From contig NZ_RQEY01000018.1 of the NCBI RefSeq assembly GCF_004770105.1, forward strand, positions 1 to 64,000: a stretch of 64,000 nucleotides of DNA, in the 5' to 3' direction. The stretch is from Leptospira andrefontaineae (GTDB lineage: Bacteria > Spirochaetota > Leptospiria > Leptospirales > Leptospiraceae). The position numbers and the translations under genes are program-made. The notes below the pieces were generated by a model. The model was not told the origin of the DNA. It was given only the letters and a program-made list of their open reading frames with translations, and did no database searches. Below, piece by piece: positions 1 through 9,000 of this stretch; the stretch's first letter is position 1; each line of letters starts with the position of its first letter.

Positions 1-62
1 TTGGATACTTGACCGATACTTAAAAATTCGTCCTTATCCACTACATTCTCCAAAATCTAAAC

Positions 63-81
63 TTAAAGTGAACTTTAAGTA
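63..81. promoter_or_regulatory. Palindromic operator, copy 1
   Basis: The 19-base motif TTAAAGTGAACTTTAAGTA contains an 8-bp inverted repeat (ACTTAAAG / CTTTAAGT, 61-80, spacer TGAA). The same motif with one change recurs in the opposite orientation at 166-184. Two matching palindromes in front of a redox or drug-efflux operon suggest sites for a MarR- or HxlR-type repressor. The regulator gene itself is not in the window and may lie just to the left. Confidence 0.6.
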
Positions 82-165
82 TGAATTTTATCCAAACAGC
101 ATTCTAAGCACAAACATTTTCGAATTTTTTCCGGAAAAATCATAAAAAAACTTATCCAGGCTCTT

Positions 166-188
166 TACTTCAAGTTCACTTTAACTTG
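166..188. promoter_or_regulatory. Palindromic operator, copy 2, overlapping the probable promoter
   Basis: On the minus strand 184-166 reads TTAAAGTGAACTTGAAGTA, matching copy 1 at 18 of 19 positions. It also forms the palindrome CAAGTT-N6-AACTTG (171-188). A good -10 hexamer, TAGAAT (189-194), abuts it, and the -35 region would fall inside the motif. A bound repressor would therefore block RNA polymerase. This is inferred from position only. Confidence 0.6.
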
Positions 189-227
189 TAGAATATGCTT
201 ACCGAAATAAAGTAAGGGTGTTCTATA

Positions 228-824
228 ATGTTATTAGAAAAGATCAGCACCGGCTCTAGCCTCCGATTAGGAATTATACTAGCGAGTACCAGAAAAGGAA
301 GATTCGGAGAAACTGTCGCAAAATGGTTCGAAGAGATCTCTAGACAAGATTACAGATTTGATACGGATTTAATCGATCTTTCTGAATTTTCTTTACCTTG
401 GGACATGTCGAAGGATATGGACTCGGACCTTCCTTTATTCTCGGAAAGAATAGCAGAAGCGGATGCTTTTGTAGTAATTACACCGGAGTATAACCACGGA
501 TATCCTGCTTATTTAAAGTTGGCAATTGACTCACTTCATGAAGAGTGGAATGCAAAGCCTCTTGGATTTGTTTCCTATGGAGGAAGTTCCGGCGGTTTAA
601 GAGCGGTAGAACAACTTCGCAATGTATTTGCAGAATTGAGGATGACTACCATTCGAGACTGTGTTAGTTTTCATTGGGCTCATGCCAGGTTCCATAACGG
701 AAGACCTACAGAGGAATTTCGTTATGCATCTTCGGCTGAGAAATTATTGAATGAATTGTATTGGTGGGGAAACGTTTTGAAACAAGCTAGAATGAATTTC
801 CCACAATCCGTTCTTAGGTCCTGA
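228..824 (+). CDS. NADPH-dependent FMN reductase family protein
   Basis: A 198-residue flavodoxin-like oxidoreductase of the NADPH-dependent FMN reductase/azoreductase family. It reduces FMN, quinones or azo compounds with NAD(P)H in the cytoplasm. The FMN phosphate-binding loop is visible as ASTRKGRFGE (about residues 20-29). The family signature TPEYNHGYPAYLK (about 86-98) and the following SYGGSSGG flavin-contact loop are also clear. The start ATG has a purine-rich ribosome site (AAGTAAGGG) 8-10 bases upstream. It is the first gene of a probable three-gene operon with an MFS exporter (15-base gap) and an OsmC protein, behind two palindromic operators. That context suggests a response to electrophiles, quinones or oxidants. 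The precise substrate is unknown. Confidence 0.85.
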   Translation: MLLEKISTGSSLRLGIILASTRKGRFGETVAKWFEEISRQDYRFDTDLIDLSEFSLPWDMSKDMDSDLPLFSERIAEADAFVVITPEYNHGYPAYLKLAIDSLHEEWNAKPLGFVSYGGSSGGLRAVEQLRNVFAELRMTTIRDCVSFHWAHARFHNGRPTEEFRYASSAEKLLNELYWWGNVLKQARMNFPQSVLRS

Positions 825-839
825 TTTTAAGGAATAAAT

Positions 840-2096
840 ATGAAATTTACGTTTAGTAAATACCAAATCTTTGTAGTCGCCTTATTGGCATTTATCCAAT
901 TCACAGTGGTTCTTGATTTTATGATCTTATCTCCATTAGGAGTTCAGGTCATGGAGCAACTAAAAATATCCACAACCAAGTTTGGACTGGTAGTTTCTGC
1001 TTATGCATTTAGCGCAGGGATTTCCGGGATCTTGGCTGCCGGTTTTGCAGACAGATTCGATCGTAAAAAGATGCTTCTATTCTTTTATAGCGGTTTCGTT
1101 TTAGGAACTGTTCTTTGTGGGATCGCACCAAATTACGAATTTCTACTATTTGCAAGGATAGTAACCGGCCTTTTCGGTGGAGTAATCGCTTCTATCAGTT
1201 TCGCGATCATTGCGGATCTATTTCCTATGGAAGCCAGAGGAAGAGTGATGGGGCTTGTGATGACTGCATTTGCCGCTAGCCAAGTTTTCGGTCTTCCGAT
1301 CGGTGTGTTCTTTTCCAACATTTGGGGATGGCAGTCTCCTTTCTGGATGATCGCTCTCATTAGTGGTCTTGTGGGAGTAGGGGCGTTATTTAAGTTGGAG
1401 CCGATCGTTTCTCATTTGGGTGAAAAAACGGAGAATAAAGCGATCAAACACTTGCTTGTAACTGCGGGAAATTCAAATTATCTTCCTGGATTTTTAGCTA
1501 CAATGCTTCTCGCGACCGGTGGATATATGCTTATGCCTTTCGGTTCTGCATTCAGTGTTCATAATTTAGGAATTACTTTAGAAGATCTTCCTTTAGTTTA
1601 TTTTGTGACTGGGGTTGTAAGTATGGCTGCCGGTCCTTTGATCGGTAGAGCGGCAGACAAATTCGGAAAATATCCTATATTCTTGATTTCTTCTCTAATT
1701 GCTTGCGGGATACTTTTTTATTACACCGCAATGGGGATTACTCCTCTTTGGTTTGTAATATTGATCAACTCTGCGTTATTCGTAGTGATTACTGGTAGAG
1801 TAATATCTGCCCAAGCATTAAATTCTGCGATGCCTGAACTGAGAGACCGAGGTGCCTATATGGCGATTAGTTCCTCTCTGCAGCAGTTATCCGGAGGGAT
1901 TGCTTCTTATGCGGCGGGATTGATCGTGGTCCAAACTCCAAGCGGATATATCCAAGGTTATCCAAACCTGGGTTACGTTGTGATTGTGGCTATTTTGATC
2001 ACTGTAGCGATCATGTATAAGGTAAATGAATACGTTTCCTCTAAACATCCTGCACCTGTAAAAAGTGCCGAAACTGAATTGGTCTCGGAAACTTAA
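840..2096 (+). CDS. MFS transporter, probable drug or metabolite exporter
   Basis: A 418-residue major facilitator superfamily protein with about 12 hydrophobic segments. The first begins near residue 10 and the last ends near 398. The loop after the second segment carries a motif-A-like ADRFDRKKMLL (about 75-85), and GRAADKFGKYP (about 275-285) is the second-half equivalent. This two-fold layout is typical of proton-driven exporters of the DHA1 type. The start has a clear AAGGAATAAATG ribosome site, and the gene follows the FMN reductase closely, so the two are probably co-transcribed. The cargo is unknown. Export of the toxic compound that induces the operon is a plausible inference. Confidence 0.85.
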   Translation: MKFTFSKYQIFVVALLAFIQFTVVLDFMILSPLGVQVMEQLKISTTKFGLVVSAYAFSAGISGILAAGFADRFDRKKMLLFFYSGFVLGTVLCGIAPNYEFLLFARIVTGLFGGVIASISFAIIADLFPMEARGRVMGLVMTAFAASQVFGLPIGVFFSNIWGWQSPFWMIALISGLVGVGALFKLEPIVSHLGEKTENKAIKHLLVTAGNSNYLPGFLATMLLATGGYMLMPFGSAFSVHNLGITLEDLPLVYFVTGVVSMAAGPLIGRAADKFGKYPIFLISSLIACGILFYYTAMGITPLWFVILINSALFVVITGRVISAQALNSAMPELRDRGAYMAISSSLQQLSGGIASYAAGLIVVQTPSGYIQGYPNLGYVVIVAILITVAIMYKVNEYVSSKHPAPVKSAETELVSET

Positions 2097-2137
2097 AAGA
2101 TTGCATTTAATTCCGGAATACTGATCCTTCTTACTTT

Positions 2138-2530
2138 ATGAGCGACATAGAAGTAACCGTACTCAGTACTCCGGAAAATTATAAAACAATCCTTCGTAGC
2201 AAAAATCACGATGTCATTGCCGACGAATCAAAAGAAGATGGGGGAGGAGATCTGGGACCTTCTCCACATGAGTTCCTTCTTCTTTCCTTGGGAGCTTGTA
2301 CAGATATCACTATCAGAATGTATGCTCAAAGAAAGAAGATGGATCTGAAGGAAGTGATCGTAGAACTGAACCTCACTAAAGGAACAGACCATACTGAGAT
2401 CCAAAGAATTGTAAAATTAGAAGGGAATTTGAGCGAGCAGGAAAGAGAAAGACTTTTGCAGGTTGCAAATGCTTGTCCAGTCCACAAAACTCTGACCCAT
2501 CCAATCCAGATAGAGACTAAACTGGGTTAA
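2138..2530 (+). CDS. OsmC family protein
   Basis: A 130-residue protein of the OsmC/Ohr family, thiol-dependent peroxidases acting on organic hydroperoxides. Both family cysteines are present, one in SLGACTDIT (near residue 53) and one in NACPVHKTL (near 113). The SPHEFLLLSLGAC helix start is typical of OsmC. The length matches short bacterial OsmC proteins. It follows the MFS gene by 41 bases and may share its transcript, which fits an oxidant or electrophile stress operon. Whether it belongs to the Ohr, OsmC or YhfA subgroup is not decided. The DxTIRMYAQRKKM segment looks closer to the OsmC/YhfA side. Confidence 0.85.
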   Translation: MSDIEVTVLSTPENYKTILRSKNHDVIADESKEDGGGDLGPSPHEFLLLSLGACTDITIRMYAQRKKMDLKEVIVELNLTKGTDHTEIQRIVKLEGNLSEQERERLLQVANACPVHKTLTHPIQIETKLG

Positions 2531-2621
2531 AATAAAATTTTTCCAAGCCTTCTTAAACCCTGTTTCCGGAAACGAAGGTGCGGAAAACCAGGTCCAATCA
2601 ATCGAAAAGCCTTTCGATTCC

Positions 2622-3770
2622 ATGAAATTTACCATCTCTAAACTTCTATACTTCTTCTTATTTTTAAACTTCTCATTTTTAATTTCCTGTCTTTCGTCCG
2701 TAAAAGATCCAAAAGACGAGTTTGTATATGTACAAAACATACAAGGCAAAACGGAAGAAGAATTAGAATTAAACGCGAAACGTAAAATTTTAGAGAATGG
2801 ACTGGGGGAATTTGTCCAAGGAACTTCTCAAGTTATAAACGGCAAATTAAAGGAGACTATCGTAAATTCTTCCGTAGAAGGATTTGTATTAGAATATTCT
2901 AAAATTGGTCCCACTCGAAAATCGGCTAGCGGCCTTTTGGAAATAGATGCCAAAGGGAAAGTGAACCAAAAAGCAGTCCAAGATGCTTTGAAAGAAAGAT
3001 ACAAGGATTTGGGAAAACCTAAATTTTTAGTATTTATTGAAGAGAGAATATTCGGAAAACAAAATATAAGGGAGAAGGTTGGGATCACTGAAAACGAGAT
3101 TATACGAGTTTTCTCGGATTTCGACTTTTTAGATAAGAAACAATTCTATCGTGTTCTTTTTAAAGAGGGAAAAAAGGACCTTGGTACTTTTTCGGAAAAT
3201 TCCTTTGAAGATAAAATATTATCTTTGGCTTCCGAATCGGATGCTCAGATTTTGCTCGTGGGTCAAACAGAGGTCACTGATCTGGGAAGGATAGAAGATA
3301 CGGGACTTCATTCTTACCAATCCGTTCTTAGATTCAAAATTTTCGACGTGAATACTGCTCGTATCATCGCAGCAGATAATTCTTCCGGGGTTTCTCCTCA
3401 TATCAATCCGAATACAGGTATCCAAGAATCCATAAAAAGATCAGTGGAAAAAGCTTATCCTAAAATAAAAGAGCAGATCTCTGATAAATGGAAACCTGGG
3501 AATCTGATCCGTATCAAAATAGAAGGATTGAGTTACGATGATTATATAGATAAGGATGTGCAAGGGATTATACGAACCATCCAAGGAGTCAATCGTGTGT
3601 CTGAAACTTCCGGTTCTGATCCGAATAAAGGAATTGTTTTAGAAATAGAAGCGTTATATAACGGCGGAGCTCTATATCAAAAATTAAGGGAAAGGAAAGA
3701 AGATTTCGGTCTGGAATTTTCGGGGAAAGAGATAAAGTCCACTTATATCCATTTATTCTTTAAAAAATAG
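2622..3770 (+). CDS. Predicted lipoprotein, LPP20/FlgT-N-like
   Basis: A 382-residue secreted lipoprotein. The first 20 residues are basic then hydrophobic and end in the lipobox-like FLISC (Cys about 23). No membrane span follows. The region at about 30-120 (repeated Lys/Glu helices, then VEGFVLEYSKIG and a conserved-looking strand pattern) resembles the LPP20 / flagellar-assembly FlgT N-terminal fold seen in surface lipoproteins. This is recognition by pattern and only moderately certain. The rest has alternating strands and helices with no catalytic motif I recognise. It lies 91 bases after osmC on the same strand and is followed by a kinase gene, so it is probably its own unit. The function is unknown. 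Confidence 0.6.
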   Translation: MKFTISKLLYFFLFLNFSFLISCLSSVKDPKDEFVYVQNIQGKTEEELELNAKRKILENGLGEFVQGTSQVINGKLKETIVNSSVEGFVLEYSKIGPTRKSASGLLEIDAKGKVNQKAVQDALKERYKDLGKPKFLVFIEERIFGKQNIREKVGITENEIIRVFSDFDFLDKKQFYRVLFKEGKKDLGTFSENSFEDKILSLASESDAQILLVGQTEVTDLGRIEDTGLHSYQSVLRFKIFDVNTARIIAADNSSGVSPHINPNTGIQESIKRSVEKAYPKIKEQISDKWKPGNLIRIKIEGLSYDDYIDKDVQGIIRTIQGVNRVSETSGSDPNKGIVLEIEALYNGGALYQKLRERKEDFGLEFSGKEIKSTYIHLFFKK

Positions 3771-3892
3771 GAATATTCTCCAATATTTATATCAATACTA
3801 CTTTTGATCTAATGTATTACTATTTTATTTTTCTGCGTTGTTAGGTGAAAAAACGGATTGAAAGATAAAATTTTTAATTAGATAATCGCGGG

Positions 3893-5251
3893 GTGCAAGG
3901 CTTTTCGAATATCGACCAAGAGCCGAGTTACGGTTCCTTCTCTGAACCTTTTCCTCGCGAATCCGAAGGATTTTCTGCGGAAGATCCTATTGATAGATCC
4001 AATCAAGAAGACCAAAACACAAAAGACGAACTCTTAAAAAAGATATCGGTTTTAAATCTTCTGCAACAGGTGGCTACTGCTGCAAACGAAGCAAATGATG
4101 TGGAATCAGTGCTTCAATTTTCTGTAGATAGGATCTGTGTGATTGCAGATTGGAAATTAGGTCTCGTATGTTTAGTATTAGAAGAATCTGAAAGACCAGA
4201 ATATTCTTCCATCTCCTTCTCAAGGGAAGAAAAATTCCTAAAAGAGTTTAGGAATTTATTAAGAACCAAATCCAAAAAACAAGAATCTATTCTTACTGAA
4301 AAAGTTAGGAGCGTTAGGAAACCGATACTACTCGAGAATTATCCTTCTTATTTAAAAGGAGATATAAAAGAACTTTCGTTGAAAGCAGGTATCAAAGAAG
4401 CGATTGGAATTCCAATTTTAGTAAAAGAAAACCTAGTTGGCGTTTTGGAATTTTATTCCGGAAATGAATCTACTGACCCTTCTTTTTTCGAAGCCGTTTC
4501 TCATATTAGCTCTCAGATAGGTAGGGTATTTGAAAGAAGGGAGGCGGAAAATCATCTCAAAACCTCCGGAGAACAATTAAGAGCATTATCTGCAAGATTA
4601 CAGGAGGTCCGAGAGGAAGAAAGACTCTTGATTGCGAGAGAGGTCCACGATGAGTTAGGGCAATTATTAACTGTTCTTAAAATAGATCTTACATTATTAA
4701 AAAATAATTTTCAAAAATCAAAAGTTTCCGATTCAAAATTAGTATCCGAACTTCTATCCATGATCAAGGTTGCCGACTCAGGAATTGAATCTGTACAGAG
4801 GATCGCCACAGAGCTTAGACCCTTGATTTTAGAGGATTTGGGGCTTTTGGAAGGAATAGAATGGTATGCTAAAGATTTCGAGAAAAGATCGGGAATTCGC
4901 TGCGAAATCAAGATCCCTGCAGGAATTCTACCTTTAGAAAAAGACCCATCTATCGCATTATTCCGCATTTTCCAAGAAGCATTGACTAACGCAGCAAGGC
5001 ACTCCAAGGCAAGTTTTATCCAGGTTTCCTGCTTGGAAGAAGGCAGATTTCTCATTCTAAAGATCCAAGACAATGGACTAGGAATTGATCCTAAAAAAAT
5101 AGCCCAATCCAAATCTCTCGGATTGATCGGAATGAGAGAAAGAGCAGTCGTGCTTGGTGGAGAAGTTTCCATCACAGGCGAATTAGAAAAAGGCACAAGT
5201 GTGATCGTAAAAATACCAATCTCAAATCAAAATAAGGAGGATTTCTTATGA
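3893..5251 (+). CDS. GAF-domain sensor histidine kinase, NarL-system type
   Basis: A 452-residue soluble kinase. Residues about 55-215 form a GAF domain. A short coiled coil then leads to a HisKA_3 dimerisation domain with the phospho-accepting His252 in REVHDELGQ. The C-terminal HATPase_c has the N box EALTNAARHS, the G1 box DNGLGI and LGLIGMRERA. No membrane segment is seen, so it senses an intracellular signal or a GAF ligand. The start is GTG at 3893, because no in-frame ATG occurs before the catalytic core. The four-base ATGA overlap with the next gene, a NarL/FixJ regulator, makes that regulator the obvious partner. The signal is unknown. Confidence 0.85.
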   Translation: MQGFSNIDQEPSYGSFSEPFPRESEGFSAEDPIDRSNQEDQNTKDELLKKISVLNLLQQVATAANEANDVESVLQFSVDRICVIADWKLGLVCLVLEESERPEYSSISFSREEKFLKEFRNLLRTKSKKQESILTEKVRSVRKPILLENYPSYLKGDIKELSLKAGIKEAIGIPILVKENLVGVLEFYSGNESTDPSFFEAVSHISSQIGRVFERREAENHLKTSGEQLRALSARLQEVREEERLLIAREVHDELGQLLTVLKIDLTLLKNNFQKSKVSDSKLVSELLSMIKVADSGIESVQRIATELRPLILEDLGLLEGIEWYAKDFEKRSGIRCEIKIPAGILPLEKDPSIALFRIFQEALTNAARHSKASFIQVSCLEEGRFLILKIQDNGLGIDPKKIAQSKSLGLIGMRERAVVLGGEVSITGELEKGTSVIVKIPISNQNKEDFL

Positions 5252-5880
5252 TTTCCACATTGATTGCTGATGATCATTTATTGATCCGAGAAGGTTTAAG
5301 GAAGATCTTATCGGAAGAGGAGGATATAGAGATCGTTTACGAGGCGGAAAACGGACAACAGGTTTTGGATTATCTTGCAAGTCAATCCGTGCAAGTGCTG
5401 ATCCTGGATATCAATATGCCTTTGATGAGTGGTTTGGATATATTAAAATATGTTCATAAACTTTCTCCTGATACACGGGTTCTGATCTTAAGTATGTATC
5501 CGGAAGATAGATTTGCAGTGCGTGCTTTGAAAGCTGGGGCATCCGGTTATATCACTAAGGCAAGTGCCGGAGATGAACTTATCTCCGCAGTTCGTAAGGT
5601 GATAGAAGGTGCTAGATATATTAGTCCGGAAGCAACTGAGATGTTAGTAAGAGAACTTTCTAAACCAACGGATAGGCTTCCTCATGAAACTCTTTCGGAA
5701 AGGGAATTTCAGATACTTATGCTTTTGGTGAAAGGTAAGAATGTTCGATCTATTTCCGAAGACCTTGGTTTAAGTGTGAATACAGTAAACACATATAGAG
5801 CTAGGATTTTTGAGAAGATGAGTTTGAAGTCCACACAAGAACTTGTTCGTTACGCTTACGATCATAAACTTTTGGAATAA
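5248..5880 (+). CDS. NarL/FixJ-type response regulator
   Basis: A 210-residue two-domain transcription regulator. Receiver domain, about 1-120: acidic pocket ADDH near residue 8, phospho-acceptor Asp54 in ILDINMP, conserved Lys in GYITKAS. C-terminal LuxR-type helix-turn-helix, about 145-205: LSEREFQILMLLVKGK then LSVNTVNTYRARIFEKM. Start and kinase stop overlap as ATGA, so the two are translationally coupled and form a two-component pair. Targets cannot be read from the window. Confidence 0.9.
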   Translation: MISTLIADDHLLIREGLRKILSEEEDIEIVYEAENGQQVLDYLASQSVQVLILDINMPLMSGLDILKYVHKLSPDTRVLILSMYPEDRFAVRALKAGASGYITKASAGDELISAVRKVIEGARYISPEATEMLVRELSKPTDRLPHETLSEREFQILMLLVKGKNVRSISEDLGLSVNTVNTYRARIFEKMSLKSTQELVRYAYDHKLLE

Positions 5881-5924
5881 TTTACAAGATTAGGAGCAAC
5901 TTGTTTTTGTAATATTTGTAAGTC

Positions 5925-5947
5925 TCTGTCACATTTCTTGTGACAGA
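5925..5947. terminator. Stem-loop after the two-component pair
   Basis: A perfect 9-bp inverted repeat (TCTGTCACA, loop TTTCT, TGTGACAGA) lies 45 bases after the response regulator stop. It is followed by AAAA rather than a T run, so it is not a canonical intrinsic terminator. It could equally be a regulator-binding palindrome for the large kinase gene downstream. Confidence 0.4.
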
Positions 5948-6074
5948 AAAATTCTTCGTTTAACTTAGTCCGTACGATCTATTTATGAAATAATTTTTGT
6001 TGTTATTCCCTGTATTTTACGTCATCATTCTCCTTTGTGCTCATTAACCTTTTATTATAGGTTTAGGTCCTACC

Positions 6075-9000
6075 ATGAAGAATGCCCCAACAATAGATCC
6101 CAAACAAGATAAAGATTCTATCAATCCAAAACAATTATTGGAAGTTCTTACTTCGTTTAAGCGAGGGGACTTCTCTAAACGAATGCCTTTGGACCAAGTA
6201 GGGATCGCAGGTAAGATCTCAGACTTAATAAACGATATCATGGACCAAAACGATAGAATGGTCAAAGAGTTTGAAAGGATCAGTAATGAAGTTGGACAAG
6301 AAGGAAAAATTTCTCAAAGGGTGAGCGGGATTTCTTCTACGGGTTCTTGGGGAACTTGTATGAATTCTATCAACTCTCTCATTGGAAATTTGGTACAGCC
6401 AAATACGGAAGTGATGAGGGTGATCGGTGCAGTGGCAGGCGGGGACCTTTCTCAAAATATGTCTTTGGAAATAGAGGGAAGACCTCTTAAAGGAGAATTT
6501 TTTAGAACTGCAAAGATCGTAAACATCATGGTGGACCAGTTGAACTCATTCGCTTCGGAGGTGACCCGGGTTGCAAAAGAGGTAGGAACAGAAGGAAAGC
6601 TTGGTGGTCAAGCGGACGTTCGAGGAGTAGCAGGAACCTGGAAAGACTTAACGGATAGTGTGAACTCCATGGCGTCTAACTTAACCGGTCAGGTGCGTGA
6701 TATTGCGGAAGTTACCAAAGCGGTTGCGACAGGTGACTTGTCCAAGAAGATCACAGTGGACGTTAAAGGAGAGATCCTTGAACTTAAAAACACAATCAAC
6801 ACGATGGTGGACCAGTTAAACTCATTCGCTTCCGAGGTAACCAGGGTTGCTCGAGAAGTGGGAACAGAAGGTAAGCTTGGTGGTCAAGCAGACGTTCGAG
6901 GAGTTGCAGGAACTTGGAAAGACTTAACGGATAGTGTGAACTCGATGGCCTCCAACCTTACAGGCCAGGTTCGTAATATTGCCGAAGTTACTACAGCGGT
7001 AGCTCGAGGTGACTTATCTAAGAAGATCACAGTGGATGTTAAGGGAGAGATCATAGAAATTAAAAAAACAATAAACACGATGGTGGACCAGTTAAACTCA
7101 TTCGCTTCCGAGGTAACGAGGGTTGCTCGAGAAGTGGGAACTGAAGGAGAGCTTGGTGGTCAAGCAGACGTTCGAGGAGTAGCCGGAACCTGGAAAGACT
7201 TAACGGATAGTGTGAACTCGATGGCCTCCAACCTTACAGGCCAGGTTCGTAATATTGCCGAAGTTACTACAGCGGTAGCTCGTGGTGACTTATCTAAGAA
7301 GATCACAGTGGATGTTAAGGGAGAGATCTTAGAATTAAAAGATACCATTAACACGATGGTGGACCAGTTAAACTCATTCGCTTCCGAGGTAACCAGGGTT
7401 GCCCGAGAGGTAGGAACTGAAGGAGCATTAGGTGGTCAGGCAGATGTGCAGGGTGTTGCGGGGACTTGGAAAGACTTAACAGATAGTGTGAACTCGATGG
7501 CTTCCAACCTTACAGGTCAGGTTCGTAATATTGCCGAAGTTACTACAGCAGTTGCTCGAGGCGACTTATCCAAGAAGATCACAGTGGATGTTAAGGGAGA
7601 GATCCTAGAACTAAAGGATACCATTAACACGATGGTGGACCAGTTGAACTCATTCGCTTCCGAGGTAACGAGGGTTGCTCGAGAAGTGGGAACGGAAGGA
7701 AAACTTGGTGGTCAGGCGGATGTGCAGGGTGTAGCGGGAACTTGGAAAGACTTAACGGATAGTGTGAACTCGATGGCTTCCAACCTTACAGGTCAGGTTC
7801 GTAATATTGCCGAAGTTACTACAGCGGTTGCAACAGGTGACTTATCCAAGAAGATCACAGTGGATGTTAAGGGAGAGATCTTAGAGTTAAAAGATACCAT
7901 TAACACGATGGTGGACCAGTTGAACTCATTCGCTTCCGAGGTAACCAGGGTTGCTCGAGAAGTGGGAACAGAAGGTAAACTTGGTGGTCAAGCAAACGTT
8001 CGAGGAGTAGCGGGGACTTGGAAGGACTTAACAGATAGTGTGAACTCCATGGCTTCCAACCTTACGGGTCAGGTTCGTAATATTGCCGAAGTTACTACAG
8101 CGGTTGCAACAGGTGACTTATCCAAGAAGATCACAGTGGATGTTAAGGGAGAGATCCTAGAACTTAAAAACACAATCAACACGATGGTGGATCAGCTGAA
8201 CTCATTCGCTTCGGAGGTGACCCGGGTTGCAAGAGAGGTGGGTGCAGAAGGTAAACTGGGTGGACAGGCTGACGTTCGAGGAGTTGCAGGAACCTGGAAG
8301 GACTTAACGGATAGTGTGAACTTCATGGCCGGTAACTTAACCGGTCAGGTGCGTGATATTGCAGAAGTTACCAAGGCGGTTGCGACAGGTGACTTGTCCA
8401 AGAAAATCACAGTGGATGTTAAGGGAGAGATCCTAGAACTCAAAAACACAATCAACACGATGGTGGATCAGTTGAACTCATTCGCTTCCGAGGTGACCCG
8501 GGTTGCAAAAGAGGTAGGAACGGAAGGTAAACTGGGTGGACAGGCAGACGTTCGAGGAGTTGCAGGAACCTGGAAAGACTTAACGGATAGTGTGAACTCG
8601 ATGGCCTCCAACCTTACAGGCCAGGTTCGTAATATTGCAGAAGTTACTACAGCGGTAGCTCGAGGTGACTTATCCAAGAAGATCACAGTGGATGTTAAGG
8701 GAGAGATCTTAGAGCTCAAGGATACCATTAACACGATGGTGGACCAGTTAAACTCATTCGCTTCCGAGGTAACGAGGGTTGCCCGAGAGGTGGGAACGGA
8801 AGGAGAGCTTGGTGGTCAGGCAGATGTTCGAGGAGTAGCGGGGACTTGGAAAGACTTAACAGACAGTGTGAACTCGATGGCTTCCAACCTTACAGGCCAG
8901 GTTCGTAATATTGCCGAAGTTACTACAGCGGTAGCTCGAGGTGACTTATCCAAGAAGATCACAGTGGATGTTAAGGGAGAGATCTTAGAATTAAAAGATA

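Noticed and set aside
2417..2749. A 110-codon minus-strand open frame across the osmC end
   Set aside because: It overlaps two good plus-strand genes, has no domain, and reads like antisense of coding DNA.
5925..5947. Standard intrinsic terminator
   Set aside because: The stem is perfect but followed by A, not T, so it is reported only as a low-confidence stem-loop.
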